Shown here in pieces: positions 36,838-46,662 of a stretch of DNA of 64,000 nucleotides. The stretch's first letter is position 1; every line of letters begins with the position of its first letter. A program made the position numbers and the translations under genes. This DNA is from Vibrio renipiscarius (lineage in GTDB: Bacteria > Pseudomonadota > Gammaproteobacteria > Enterobacterales > Vibrionaceae): contig NZ_JTKH01000024.1 of assembly GCF_000827885.1 (NCBI RefSeq), positions 62,001 through 126,000 on the forward strand. The letters are read 5' to 3'. Under the pieces are notes generated by a model, which was not told the DNA's origin, did no database searches, and saw only the letters and a program-made list of their open reading frames with translations.

Positions 36838-37683
36838 GTGACTTTACCTGTGACCACTCCCCTTGTATCCGCAGAATGGCTTTACCAACAAAGCGATAAT
36901 CCAAACCTAATGATCTTGGACGCGAGTATCGATTTTCAAATTCCTTCTGAATCTCCAAAAGATAAAGAAAACCTAATCCCGCAGTCGATTCGCTTCGATT
37001 ACGATACGCATTTTTGCGATCCTGAGGCTTCACTGCCCCACATGATGCCAAACGAAGCACGATTTAATCAACTTGCTCAACAAATTGGTTTGAATAACGA
37101 GTCGGTTATCGTGGTGTATGACAACAGCGGCACGTTCGCCGCTCCACGTGCTTGGTGGATGTTAAAAGCGATGGGGCACCAAAACGTATTCGTGCTTGAT
37201 GGTGGTCTAACGGAATGGAAGCGTTGTGAATATCCGACGACCACGCATTACCGCAATGCGCCTGCTGGCAACTTCAATGGCACGTTAGAGACCAATTACT
37301 TTGTCGATGCTCAATATGTGAAGCAGAAGATTGACGATAACACCAGCTTAACGGTGGATGCACGTGGGAAGGCGCGTTTTCTTGGTCAAACGCCTGAACC
37401 TCGAGCCGGAATTCGCAGTGGCCACATTCCAAATTCGGTTTGCTTGCCTTTTGCCGAACTAATCGATGGTCATAAACTCAAAACCGTTGAACAGCTGACA
37501 CCTATCGTGCAGCAAGTTCTTACCACTGGAAAACAAGAGTACTTGTTTAGTTGCGGCTCAGGGGTCACTGCTTGCATCGTATTATTGGCCGCCTCACTGA
37601 TTGGCTATGATGTAAAACAGCTAAAGGTCTATGACGGCTCATGGACAGAATGGGGCAGCAACCCACAATTACCGATTCAATAA
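36838..37683 (+). CDS. sseA: Sulfurtransferase, tandem rhodanese (3-mercaptopyruvate type)
   Basis: This 281-residue protein has two rhodanese domains. The first is inactive-looking (VVYDNSGTFAAPRAWWML). The second carries the active cysteine in FSCGSGVTACI near residue 240. The CGSGVT loop is typical of 3-mercaptopyruvate sulfurtransferases rather than thiosulfate rhodaneses. The GTG at 36838 follows a perfect AGGAGG; an in-frame reading that begins earlier overlaps the small membrane protein gene and lacks support. Its place after moeB suggests sulfur supply for cofactor synthesis, which is inference. Confidence 0.9.
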   Translation: MTLPVTTPLVSAEWLYQQSDNPNLMILDASIDFQIPSESPKDKENLIPQSIRFDYDTHFCDPEASLPHMMPNEARFNQLAQQIGLNNESVIVVYDNSGTFAAPRAWWMLKAMGHQNVFVLDGGLTEWKRCEYPTTTHYRNAPAGNFNGTLETNYFVDAQYVKQKIDDNTSLTVDARGKARFLGQTPEPRAGIRSGHIPNSVCLPFAELIDGHKLKTVEQLTPIVQQVLTTGKQEYLFSCGSGVTACIVLLAASLIGYDVKQLKVYDGSWTEWGSNPQLPIQ

Positions 37684-37715
37684 TCGAGAAATACTGCCAT
37701 TATTCTAAATTAGAG

Positions 37716-37742
37716 AGTCCCCGATGCTTCGGGGATTTTCTT
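37716..37742 (+). terminator. Terminator of the moe-sulfurtransferase operon
   Basis: TCCCCGA and TCGGGGA form the stem and are followed by TTTTCTTA. It overlaps the end of the convergent chitinase gene. Confidence 0.8.
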
Positions 37743-39036
37743 ACTTAATTCCGTCTTTCATGGCCTCGACAAGTTCACCGGTAGGATCTCCCGAAAGCTC
37801 CCAAGTAAAAATTCCCCCCAGTTTTGCCTTCTTAGCCCAAGCAGCCTTGGCTTTGATCGAACGCTCATCTTCAAATGAAATAAAAACCTTACTTTCAGGG
37901 TTCCAGAGATAAGGGGCCTGGGCCTGCTCATCGTATTTGTATTGATAGCCTTGCTTAGCACCATAGTTTTTGACGATATCCCAGAACATAAAATAACCAT
38001 TCTCGCCCGTTCCAAATTGAGCGCCCTGATCTGATTGCAAATCGCCTTTGGGTAAACCACCGGCATAGCCTTGGGTACCTTGCCAGCCTCGCCCATAGAA
38101 AGCCGCGCCAATCACAAGCTTCTCACTTGGAATACCTTGTTCAATCATCTGGTCAATAAAGACATCCGCCCCCATCCCCCACCAACTGCGCTCTGTCGCG
38201 TGCAAATTGGTCATGTGGCCCGTCTGGGTTCCCCACCCACCAAGAAAATCATATGTCATCGCAAACATATTGGTTAAATATGGGCTGGCAGCCGACCAAT
38301 CAATTTGCGCGGCTTTTGCGCCAACCCCCACGGCGGTGGAAAGCTCGTAATCGCGCTGAGTTTGTTGGCTAAGCCGATCTAAATCGGCTCTAAGGACTTT
38401 GACCAACTGAGTAAACGCGTCTCGCTCTAACGCCTTTTGCTCGTCAGTCAGCTTGGTTTCTGGATTCCATGGTGACGTGGTTAAGCCTCCGCCTCCTGGG
38501 TATTCCCAATCAAGATCGACACCATCGAAAAAATCATATTTTGCAATGAGTTCAACGGCAGTTTTTGAAAAGTGTTCTATCGCTTTAGGGTCTTTAACCA
38601 TGGCATGAAAGGGTTCAGACATGGTCCAACCGCCAAAAGAAGGCAGGATCTTAATGGTAGGATGTTCATTTTTTAGCTGCGCTAATTGCGCAAAATGACC
38701 TTGGTAATTAACCTCAACGTCAACCGCGCCAAAATCTTCTTCAAGTGCTGCTTTTTTATCGACTATGATTGCCGTGTACGGTGCTTTTCCTTCACATTGT
38801 TCGGCCACTTGTTGTTGAACTTTTTCACTGGCACCGGCGTGAGGGCCGCACATACTCAAAAATGCATAAATAATATGGGTGAGGTTTTCTGCCGGTATGT
38901 CTTTTACTTGATAAGGATTATCAGCATTGGCATATTGCCAATCGGCGAAGTAGCCAGCAACGACGCTTTCTTGCGCATTGATATTAAACGCTAAAGTGCT
39001 GGAAAAAACGGCAGCGATCATTGTTTTCTTCATCAT
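37741..39036 (-). CDS. Secreted chitinase, GH18
   Basis: This 431-residue single-domain glycoside hydrolase family 18 enzyme has an N-terminal signal peptide (MMKKTMIAAVFSSTLAFNINA). Its active-site motif FDGVDLDWEYPGGGG contains the DxxDxDxE triad with the acid/base Glu. The SFGGW strand and the C-terminal GIFTWELSGD barrel strand also fit. No chitin-binding module is visible, so it probably acts on soluble oligomers or amorphous chitin. The ATG at 39036 follows GGAG. Chitin use is typical of vibrios. Confidence 0.93.
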   Translation of the reverse strand: MMKKTMIAAVFSSTLAFNINAQESVVAGYFADWQYANADNPYQVKDIPAENLTHIIYAFLSMCGPHAGASEKVQQQVAEQCEGKAPYTAIIVDKKAALEEDFGAVDVEVNYQGHFAQLAQLKNEHPTIKILPSFGGWTMSEPFHAMVKDPKAIEHFSKTAVELIAKYDFFDGVDLDWEYPGGGGLTTSPWNPETKLTDEQKALERDAFTQLVKVLRADLDRLSQQTQRDYELSTAVGVGAKAAQIDWSAASPYLTNMFAMTYDFLGGWGTQTGHMTNLHATERSWWGMGADVFIDQMIEQGIPSEKLVIGAAFYGRGWQGTQGYAGGLPKGDLQSDQGAQFGTGENGYFMFWDIVKNYGAKQGYQYKYDEQAQAPYLWNPESKVFISFEDERSIKAKAAWAKKAKLGGIFTWELSGDPTGELVEAMKDGIK

Positions 39037-39175
39037 TACTCTCCTTGCATGGTTAACAATCAATTAACCAAAAAAGAATAATTTTGACGCCAAAACAAAA
39101 TAAAGATGCGACTAAGTATTAAACGATCGCATCTTCATTGCAAAAGTTACATTATTGTAAAAGTTACATTCGTTG

Positions 39176-40174
39176 TTATTCGCCTTTGTGCTGCGTTTTA
39201 TCCGCAATTTGTTCGTCAAGATTGAGAACGGTTAATGCGTTACTTACGCTAGTGGCAATCACATCAATTGCGCCCGTTCGCAATGCGCCAAGCAATGCCA
39301 AGGGTTTGCTATTTTCTGCGGCGATAGCGATAACTTCTGAAATCGTACGAAACTCATCAATCCCCAAACCAATGACTCGATCACTCATGACCGTTTTGGC
39401 AGCAACACCATGAATGTCAAAAAAGTCGTGCCCAGCAAAGTCACCGACGACACCTTGATGCAAACGAGATTGCACCACCTCATCAGGCGTAAACCAACCC
39501 AAATCAACCATGTAGCTGTTTTCACTCATATCACCAATACCAATCAAGGCGACATCGGATTTACGTGCCAAATCAAGAGTTTGCTTAACCGTTGCATTTT
39601 GCATAAAGGCTAATTTTTGTTCTCGGTTTTCAGCATAAGCGGGAGCATAAAGCGTCTCAGAGGTACCACCGTAGCTTTTCGCGAATTGTCGGCAAATATG
39701 GTCGGCGTTAAACATGCCTCCGCGAGGGTGGATGCCGCCAATGCCACAGACAAACTTCACTTCTTTTTGAGGAATGACACCAATATGATGTGCAACCGCC
39801 GAGACATTACGTCCTTGCCCAATAGTGACAACGGTGCCGTTTTGTAAAGTACTGGCCATATATTTCGACACAAGCCCCGCGACTTGCAAACGTTGTCGCT
39901 CTTCATTAGGTTGGTCCAATGCAACGAGTGCTCGTTTGACACCAAAGCGTTCGATTAATCGTTGTTCAATTTTCGCGCTGAAAACTGGGTGATACTTTAC
40001 CGTGATTTCAACAATCCCTTCATCACGGGCTTGCTTGAGTAATCGACCGACTTTCGCTCGCGAGATCGCGAATTTTTTTGAAATTTCTTCCTGAGTCGCA
40101 CCATCTTGATAATACGATACGGAAATCTCGGTCAGTAAATCGGCACTGTCTATAAACTTATCTGTTGTTGTCAC
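39176..40174 (-). CDS. SorC-family sugar-responsive transcriptional regulator
   Basis: This regulator of about 332 residues has an N-terminal helix-turn-helix (TQEEISKKFAISRAKVGRLL) and a sugar-phosphate-sensing SorC domain (GRNVSAVAHHIG, CGIGGIHPRGG, DVALIGIGDMSE, GHDFFDIHG). I took the GTG at 40174 (VTTTDKF); a TTG at 40204 is also open. It faces the tal-tkt genes divergently. A probable effector is a pentose- or sedoheptulose-phosphate, and the likely targets are tal and tkt. Both points are inference from position. Confidence 0.85.
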   Translation of the reverse strand: MTTTDKFIDSADLLTEISVSYYQDGATQEEISKKFAISRAKVGRLLKQARDEGIVEITVKYHPVFSAKIEQRLIERFGVKRALVALDQPNEERQRLQVAGLVSKYMASTLQNGTVVTIGQGRNVSAVAHHIGVIPQKEVKFVCGIGGIHPRGGMFNADHICRQFAKSYGGTSETLYAPAYAENREQKLAFMQNATVKQTLDLARKSDVALIGIGDMSENSYMVDLGWFTPDEVVQSRLHQGVVGDFAGHDFFDIHGVAAKTVMSDRVIGLGIDEFRTISEVIAIAAENSKPLALLGALRTGAIDVIATSVSNALTVLNLDEQIADKTQHKGE

Positions 40175-40641
40175 TGACGTTATCCATCTAAATGAAGAAA
40201 ACAACCAAGCAGTATATCTAAACTGTTCATATACTCATGGCAGTCATATTGTCCATTCCTCTATTTTACCCTGCACATTTGCGCGCGCGCAATACAAATG
40301 CGCAACTATCATTTGAGTTTTCTGCCATCGTCAATCGTATTCCAAAATCACAAGCAAACGTTTACTCAGATTTCACCTGCCATTCACATCAAAACAATGT
40401 TGATTCAGCTCACTTAATTACGCACTCGCTAATTGACATTGGCGCCCAATAGGATAAATATGAACTCATCATTTACTCATCGTTAGAACAAATGCTCAGA
40501 ACAATTGAACTAACGAACAAAAGTTTTCTTTTAATGGGCTGGAACGGTCTAAATTTAGACAAGTACTCTCCATTAACTCGCTTGCAAATGTATACGCTAC
40601 TGTTCCCTGTTAGCGTGTACTGAAAATTAGGATGATCAATT
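40175..40641. promoter_or_regulatory. Divergent control region of SorC gene and transaldolase
   Basis: This 467-base gap holds GTATAT-N11-ATATAC close to the SorC gene (40213-40235), a perfect 14-bp palindrome GTCTAAATTTAGAC (40547-40560), and a 10-bp inverted repeat in the transaldolase leader (40590-40620). I see no gene in it. Confidence 0.5.
40590..40620 (+). promoter_or_regulatory. Inverted repeat in the transaldolase leader
   Basis: GTATACGCTA and TAGCGTGTAC are inverted copies (one mismatch) around 11 bases. The second arm ends 21 bases before the start codon, so it could be an operator or an mRNA hairpin near the ribosome binding site (AGGATGA). Confidence 0.5.
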
Positions 40642-41592
40642 ATGAGCAATAAATTAGAGCAACTTCGCAAACTAACAACGGTTGTAGCAGACACTGGTGA
40701 AATTGAAGCAATCAAAAAATACCAACCAGAAGATGCCACCACTAACCCATCTCTAATTCTTAAAGCGGCTCAAATTGAAGAGTACGCACCACTGATTGAC
40801 CAAGCGATCGAATACGCAAAAGCACAAAGCAACGATAAAACTCAGCAAGTACAAGACACTTGCGACATGCTTGCGGTTAACATCGGTAAAGAAATCCTAA
40901 CGACCATCCCAGGTCGCATCTCGACAGAAGTAGATGCCCGTCTTTCTTACGATATGGAAGGCAGCGTAACGAAAGCGCGCCAGCTAGTGAAAATGTACAA
41001 CGATGCCGGTATCACGAACGACCGCATCTTGATCAAACTCGCTTCAACATGGGAAGGCATTCGCGCAGCTGAGATCCTAGAAAAAGAAGGCATCAACTGT
41101 AACCTAACGCTTCTTTTCTCTTTTGCTCAAGCTCGTGCTTGTGCTGAAGCAGGCGTATTCCTAATTTCTCCTTTCGTTGGTCGCATCATGGACTGGTACA
41201 AAGCGAAAGAAGGCCGTGATTTCGAACCTTCAGAAGATCCAGGCGTTATCTCTGTTTCAGACATCTACACCTATTACAAAGACCACGGCTACGAAACGGT
41301 TGTTATGGGCGCAAGCTTCCGTAACATCGGCGAGATCCTTGAACTTGCAGGCTGTGACCGTCTAACAATCGCACCTCAATTGCTTGCAGACCTAGAAGCA
41401 GCGGAAGGCGAAGTAGTCGAAAAACTTATCGATTCTAACGGTACTAAAGAGCGCCCTGCCGCGATGACTCACGCTGAATTCCTATGGGATCACAACCAAG
41501 ACCCAATGGCGGTTGAGAAACTAGCAGAAGGCATCCGCAACTTCGCTGTTGACCAAGGCAAACTTGAAGAAATGATTGCCGCTAAACTTTAA
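40642..41592 (+). CDS. tal: Transaldolase
   Basis: This enzyme of the non-oxidative pentose phosphate pathway moves a three-carbon unit between sedoheptulose-7-phosphate and glyceraldehyde-3-phosphate. The 316 residues match the TalB length. The Schiff-base lysine is Lys132 in RILIKLAST, and the DATTNPSL motif (residues 31-38) is intact. It is followed by transketolase on the same strand with a terminator hairpin between, so read-through may be partial. Confidence 0.96.
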   Translation: MSNKLEQLRKLTTVVADTGEIEAIKKYQPEDATTNPSLILKAAQIEEYAPLIDQAIEYAKAQSNDKTQQVQDTCDMLAVNIGKEILTTIPGRISTEVDARLSYDMEGSVTKARQLVKMYNDAGITNDRILIKLASTWEGIRAAEILEKEGINCNLTLLFSFAQARACAEAGVFLISPFVGRIMDWYKAKEGRDFEPSEDPGVISVSDIYTYYKDHGYETVVMGASFRNIGEILELAGCDRLTIAPQLLADLEAAEGEVVEKLIDSNGTKERPAAMTHAEFLWDHNQDPMAVEKLAEGIRNFAVDQGKLEEMIAAKL

Positions 41593-41604
41593 TTGCTTAC
41601 TGAA

Positions 41605-41632
41605 AGCGAGTAGCCCAGCTACTCGCTTTTAT
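41605..41632 (+). terminator. Terminator between transaldolase and transketolase
   Basis: AGCGAGTAG and CTACTCGCT form a 9-bp stem followed by TTTATT. Confidence 0.83.
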
Positions 41633-41712
41633 TATCCACTTTCATAATAATTTCTATTTGAGCTTATTTAATAAGTTCTCTTTAATTCCAAATTTATCGA
41701 GAAGTAACCACT

Positions 41713-43704
41713 ATGGATCGTAAACATTTAGCAAATGCAATCCGTGCTCTAAGCATGGACGCCGTTCAACAAGCAAATTCAGGCCACCCTGGCGCACCAA
41801 TGGGTATGGCTGATATCGCTGAAGTTCTTTGGCGCTCTCACTTAAATCACAACCCAGTGAACCCTGAGTGGGCTGATCGTGACCGTTTTATTCTTTCTAA
41901 CGGCCACGGTTCAATGCTGATTTACTCTCTACTACACCTAAGTGGTTACGAGCTGTCTATCGACGACCTTAAGAACTTCCGTCAACTGCACTCTAAAACG
42001 CCAGGTCACCCTGAATACGGTTACGCACCAGGCATCGAAACGACAACCGGTCCTCTAGGTCAAGGCATCACCAACGCAGTGGGTATGGCGATGGCTGAAA
42101 AGTCTTTGGCTGCTCAGTTCAATAAAGAAGGCCATGACATCGTTGACCACCACACTTATGTTTTCATGGGTGATGGTTGTTTGATGGAAGGCATCTCGCA
42201 CGAAGCTTGTTCTCTTGCGGGTACGCTTGGTCTAGGCAAACTGATTGCATTTTGGGATGACAACGGCATCTCAATTGACGGTCACGTGGAAGGTTGGTTC
42301 TCTGACGATACGCCTAAGCGTTTTGAAGCGTACGGCTGGCATGTTATCCCTGCGGTTGATGGTCACGATGCTGACGCAATCAATGCGGCAATTGAAGCGG
42401 CAAAAGCGGATCCTCGCCCGACGCTAATCTGTACTAAAACCATCATCGGTTTTGGTTCGCCAAACAAATCAGGCTCTCATGATTGTCACGGCGCACCACT
42501 GGGTGCAGAAGAAATCGCCGCGGCGCGTGAATTCCTAGGTTGGGAACACCCAGCATTTGAAATTCCAGCGGATGTTTACTCTGAGTGGGATGCAAAAGCA
42601 GCCGGCGCAGATAAAGAAGTGGCTTGGGATGCGAAATTCGCCGCTTACGCAGCCGCTTACCCAGCAGAAGCGGCTGAATTTAAGCGTCGTGTAAACGGTG
42701 AACTACCAGCGCAGTGGGAAGAGAAGACTCAGCAAATCATTGCGGATCTACAAGCAAACCCAGCTAACATTGCATCACGTAAAGCGTCTCAAAACGCACT
42801 AGAAGCGTTTGGTGCGATGCTACCTGAATTCATGGGTGGCTCAGCTGACCTAGCGCCTTCTAACCTGACCATGTGGTCTGGCTCTAAGTCGTTAACCGCA
42901 GAAGACTTCTCTGGTAACTACATCCACTACGGTGTGCGTGAATTCGGCATGACGGCGATCATGAACGGTATCGCTCTGCATGGTGGTTTCGTGCCTTACG
43001 GTGCGACTTTCCTTATGTTTATGGAATACGCACGTAACGCGATGCGCATGGCTGCTCTGATGAAGATTCAGAACATCCAAGTGTACACCCATGACTCTAT
43101 CGGTCTGGGCGAAGATGGCCCGACTCACCAACCGGTTGAGCAAATTGCTTCTCTACGCCTAACACCAAACATGAGCACATGGCGTCCATGTGACCAAGTT
43201 GAGTCTGCAGTGGCATGGAAACTGGCGATTGAACGTAAAGATGGCCCATCAGCGCTTATCTTCTCGCGTCAAAACCTAGCGCAACAACCTCGTGATGCAG
43301 AGCAAGTGGCGAACATCGCGCGCGGCGGCTACATCCTTAAAGATTGCGCAGGCAAGCCTGAGCTAATCCTTATCGCAACGGGTTCTGAAGTTGAACTAGC
43401 GGTGAAAGCGGCAGAAGAACTAACGGCGCAAGGCAAAGCGGTACGTATCGTATCAATGCCAGCAACCGATGCGTTTGATAAGCAAGATGCGGCTTACCGT
43501 GAATCAGTATTGCCATCAGATGTGACAGCGCGTATAGCGATTGAAGCCGGCATTGCTGACTTCTGGTACAAGTACGTAGGTTTTGATGGTCGTATCATCG
43601 GTATGACTACATTCGGTGAATCAGCACCAGCTGAGCAACTGTTTGAAATGTTCGGCTTCACGGTTGAAAACGTCGTGAATACCGCACAAGAGCTGCTTGA
43701 CTAA
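41713..43704 (+). CDS. tkt: Transketolase
   Basis: This thiamine-diphosphate enzyme transfers two-carbon units in the pentose phosphate pathway. The 663 residues begin [20 protein letters not shown]. They contain the ThDP motif [13 protein letters not shown] (near residue 155) ending in the DDN triplet, the [16 protein letters not shown] active-site block (near 411), and [15 protein letters not shown] (near 460). It forms a functional pair with the transaldolase upstream, and a second transketolase probably exists elsewhere. The codon choice of tal and tkt looks more strongly biased than that of neighbours, as expected for abundant proteins; I judged this by eye only. Confidence 0.96.
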   Translation: MDRKHLANAIRALSMDAVQQANSGHPGAPMGMADIAEVLWRSHLNHNPVNPEWADRDRFILSNGHGSMLIYSLLHLSGYELSIDDLKNFRQLHSKTPGHPEYGYAPGIETTTGPLGQGITNAVGMAMAEKSLAAQFNKEGHDIVDHHTYVFMGDGCLMEGISHEACSLAGTLGLGKLIAFWDDNGISIDGHVEGWFSDDTPKRFEAYGWHVIPAVDGHDADAINAAIEAAKADPRPTLICTKTIIGFGSPNKSGSHDCHGAPLGAEEIAAAREFLGWEHPAFEIPADVYSEWDAKAAGADKEVAWDAKFAAYAAAYPAEAAEFKRRVNGELPAQWEEKTQQIIADLQANPANIASRKASQNALEAFGAMLPEFMGGSADLAPSNLTMWSGSKSLTAEDFSGNYIHYGVREFGMTAIMNGIALHGGFVPYGATFLMFMEYARNAMRMAALMKIQNIQVYTHDSIGLGEDGPTHQPVEQIASLRLTPNMSTWRPCDQVESAVAWKLAIERKDGPSALIFSRQNLAQQPRDAEQVANIARGGYILKDCAGKPELILIATGSEVELAVKAAEELTAQGKAVRIVSMPATDAFDKQDAAYRESVLPSDVTARIAIEAGIADFWYKYVGFDGRIIGMTTFGESAPAEQLFEMFGFTVENVVNTAQELLD

Positions 43705-43721
43705 CAACAAGTATCACTCAT

Positions 43722-43753
43722 AAAAAAACCGAGCAATTTAGCTCGGTTTTTTT
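43722..43753. terminator. Bidirectional terminator (tkt / galE)
   Basis: AAAAAAACCGAGC and GCTCGGTTTTTTT pair around AATTTA. Confidence 0.9.
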
Positions 43754-43825
43754 GTCTCTCATCATCTAATTCATCATACTAAGAGCAGAGCGACAGAATC
43801 TGAGATCCCTAAAAGGATTGACGGA

Positions 43826-44848
43826 TCAAGCCTGTTCGTCAGGGTAGCCTTGTGGGTTGTGTGACTGCCAACGCCATGTATCTTGCGTCATCTCATCAAC
43901 CGTGCGTGTCGCCTTCCAACCTAAGTCATGCTCGGCTTTGCTTGAATCCGCCCAACATTCCGCAATATCGCCTGCACGACGCGGGGCAAATTGATACGCA
44001 ATTGGGTTACCGCTTGCTTTTTCAAATGCTTGAACCATTTCAAGTACGCTATAACCTTTACCTGCGCCTAAATTGTATGTGTGCAACCCGGCTTTCGCAC
44101 CCACACCATTTAACGCCGCTATATGACCGTCGGCCAAATCCATCACGTGAATGTAATCACGTACACCCGTACCATCGATTGTCGGGTAATCGTTACCAAA
44201 AATCGATAGATGTTCACGACGACCTACAGCGACTTGAGCAATAAACGGCATCAAGTTATTTGGGATCCCTTGCGGATCTTCACCCAACTTACCCGACGGA
44301 TGAGAACCGACTGGATTAAAGTAACGTAATAGCGTGATGCTCCAATCAGGATTAGCATGTTGGAAATCAGTTAAGCATTCTTCAACAATCAACTTACTTC
44401 GGCCATAAGGATTCGTCGCGCTAGTCGGAAAATCTTCTTTGATTGGCACCGAGGCAGGATCACCATACACAGTAGCAGACGAGCTAAAAATCAAGCTTGA
44501 AACGCCCGCCTCTCGCATTGCATCGACTAAAACAAGCGTACCATGAACGTTGTTATCGTAGTATTCAAGTGGTTTCTCGACTGACTCACCCACCGCTTTT
44601 AAACCTGCGAAATGAATGACTGACTGAATGTCATTTGCTTTAAGAACTTTCGTCAAGAAGGCTTTATCACGGATGTCACCTTCAATAAACTGAACATCAA
44701 CACCCGTGACTTCTTTGATTCGCCCCAACACCGATGGCTTGCTGTTATACAGGTTATCAATAATGATTGGCGTCATGCCTGCCGCTAACATTTGAATACA
44801 TGTATGGCTACCGATATAACCCATACCACCTGTCACTAATACCTTCAT
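43826..44848 (-). CDS. galE: UDP-glucose 4-epimerase
   Basis: This enzyme interconverts UDP-glucose and UDP-galactose for galactose use and surface polysaccharides. The 340-residue SDR protein begins with the Rossmann motif VTGGMGYIGSH and has the catalytic Tyr148 and Lys152 in NPYGRSK and the serine in FSSSATVYGD. It is a single gene. No other gal genes lie next to it. Confidence 0.95.
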   Translation of the reverse strand: MKVLVTGGMGYIGSHTCIQMLAAGMTPIIIDNLYNSKPSVLGRIKEVTGVDVQFIEGDIRDKAFLTKVLKANDIQSVIHFAGLKAVGESVEKPLEYYDNNVHGTLVLVDAMREAGVSSLIFSSSATVYGDPASVPIKEDFPTSATNPYGRSKLIVEECLTDFQHANPDWSITLLRYFNPVGSHPSGKLGEDPQGIPNNLMPFIAQVAVGRREHLSIFGNDYPTIDGTGVRDYIHVMDLADGHIAALNGVGAKAGLHTYNLGAGKGYSVLEMVQAFEKASGNPIAYQFAPRRAGDIAECWADSSKAEHDLGWKATRTVDEMTQDTWRWQSHNPQGYPDEQA

Positions 44849-45211
44849 TCCATTCGCCTTGTTGTTGATAACCTCTTAATTATACAACGCTTGTCAATTA
44901 AAGCTCAAAGTGAAATTGTGACATCAACAATATTCATTCGCACTCATAGCCAAAATTTTTGCCAACTGATTCAATCGATGGCCCTTTGATTATACTTGGC
45001 CGCCAATCACAACAATACTCCACGTTCTTTAACCCGCAAATTTTTTATCATACCGCCAGCATCACAGACCCTAGTTCTCATTTTGGGTTATGGTTTTAAA
45101 CAGATGGCTTTAATCAGTATTAACATCAATTACAGAAAATCGAAGAAAACAACATTTCGGGGTGACTTTAGTTTGGGTCAAATTTAAATGGGTGATACGA
45201 AGGAATAGATC
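44849..45211. other. Intergenic region between galE and pxpA
   Basis: I see no gene, repeat or confident promoter in these 363 bases. A 63-residue plus-strand reading (44996-45187) has no ribosome binding site and no family resemblance. The promoters of galE and of pxpABC must both lie here. Confidence 0.5.
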
Positions 45212-45958
45212 ATGAGGAAGCAACAAATCACACTGAATTGTGATATGGGTGAAAGCTACGGCCCATGGAAAATGGGGGATGATGAAAAAATCATGCCTTT
45301 GATCGATATGGCGAACATTGCTTGCGGTTTTCATGCCTCTGACCCTAAAACGATGGCTGACACCATACAGCTTGCAATTCAGCACAACGTAAAAATAGGC
45401 GCTCATCCTAGCTACCCCGACATCGTGGGATTTGGTCGCCGCTCTCTGGCAATGTCTTCCGATGAAATAACCTACTCTGTCATCTATCAAGTTGGCGCGT
45501 TAAAAGCGATGTGCGAAAGCTTTCATTCTGAGCTGAGTTACATTAAGCCTCATGGCGCCTTGTACAACGATATGATAAAAGATTTGACGATTTTTGAAGC
45601 CGTGGTTGATGCCGTATCTTGCTTTAACCTACCCTTAATGATGTTAAGCATGCCCAATATCCAAACGCTTTTAGATATCGCCGACCGTTATGAAGTTCCG
45701 ATCTTATTTGAAGCCTTTGCAGACAGAGCGTATTTAAGCGATGGTTCGCTTGCCCCACGAACGGTGGCTGGAGCGATCCTCGACGACCAAGACGTCATTA
45801 TTGAGCAAATCAAAAAAATCGTTGCTGGCGGGAATATACGTACGCTAGATGGTCAGAGTTTGACTATTGAAGCCGATACTATTTGCGTTCATGGTGATAA
45901 TCCACAAGCTCTTAGAATTCTTAGGGCAACGAGAGACGCGCTTGGAGGCCAAAGATGA
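45212..45958 (+). CDS. pxpA: 5-oxoprolinase subunit A (LamB/YcsF family)
   Basis: With PxpB and PxpC this subunit forms the ATP-dependent 5-oxoprolinase that opens 5-oxo-L-proline to glutamate. The 248-residue protein shows NCDMGESYGPWKMGDDE, IACGFHASDP, IGAHPSYPDIVGFGRR and YIKPHGALYND, all hallmarks of LamB/YcsF. A GAAGGA site precedes the ATG. Its stop overlaps the start of pxpB by four bases, showing translational coupling. Confidence 0.95.
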   Translation: MRKQQITLNCDMGESYGPWKMGDDEKIMPLIDMANIACGFHASDPKTMADTIQLAIQHNVKIGAHPSYPDIVGFGRRSLAMSSDEITYSVIYQVGALKAMCESFHSELSYIKPHGALYNDMIKDLTIFEAVVDAVSCFNLPLMMLSMPNIQTLLDIADRYEVPILFEAFADRAYLSDGSLAPRTVAGAILDDQDVIIEQIKKIVAGGNIRTLDGQSLTIEADTICVHGDNPQALRILRATRDALGGQR

Positions 45959-46662
45959 ACAACCTTGTTTCTTTTCATCCGGTATCTGAATGTGCCTTGC
46001 TTATCGAGTTCAATTTACCGGATAGCACCGAGCTGTCAGTATTTATCGGCCAGGTAACTCAACAAGTTTACCATCAACTTGAACACTCGGTCATGAATGT
46101 AACGCCCTCCTACACCACGATCTTAATTGATTATTTACCTCACCGAATGTCGCAAACTCAACTGATTGCAAAGCTGGACCTAGTCATCGAACAGGTCGAT
46201 TCTGCCCCAATTAAAACCTTTGCAAACTCGATGATTGAGCTCCCAGTGTATTACCACCCCGAGGTCGCCCCAGACTTGGAGCGATTTCAGGCTATGGGTA
46301 TCGACATTGATGCCTTTATAGAGTTTCACACCACCGCTATTTACACCGTGCAGGCAACAGGGTTTGCACCGGGCTTTGCCTTTATGGGTGACGTTGTCAC
46401 TGATATTCAACTCCCTCGCCATGACACGCCAAGGTTAAAAGTACCAAGAGGCAGCGTGGCTATCGCCGAAAATAAAACCGCCGTCTACCCCTGTGAATCA
46501 CCTGGTGGGTGGAACATCATTGGAAATTGCCCCATAGACCTTTATCACCCCGAAAACTCGCCTATGATTCCTTTCATCATTGGCGGACAAGTGCGCTTTG
46601 TCGCGATAAATCGAGAACGTTTCATTCAACTGGGTGGGCAATTTTCTGAGGCCGAATCATGA
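45955..46662 (+). CDS. pxpB: 5-oxoprolinase subunit B (KipI family)
   Basis: This 235-residue protein belongs to the KipI family. The conserved C-terminal run includes GFAPGFAFMGD, PRLKVPRGSVAIAENKTAVYP and SPGGWNIIGNCPIDLY. The name KipI comes from a Bacillus kinase inhibitor, but the gene set pxpA-B-C marks it as a 5-oxoprolinase subunit. It overlaps pxpA upstream and pxpC downstream by four bases each. Confidence 0.94.
   Translation: MNNLVSFHPVSECALLIEFNLPDSTELSVFIGQVTQQVYHQLEHSVMNVTPSYTTILIDYLPHRMSQTQLIAKLDLVIEQVDSAPIKTFANSMIELPVYYHPEVAPDLERFQAMGIDIDAFIEFHTTAIYTVQATGFAPGFAFMGDVVTDIQLPRHDTPRLKVPRGSVAIAENKTAVYPCESPGGWNIIGNCPIDLYHPENSPMIPFIIGGQVRFVAINRERFIQLGGQFSEAES

Noticed and set aside
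40237..40452. 71-residue plus-strand reading in the tal control region
   Set aside because: No ribosome binding site or family resemblance; the interval is better explained as regulatory.
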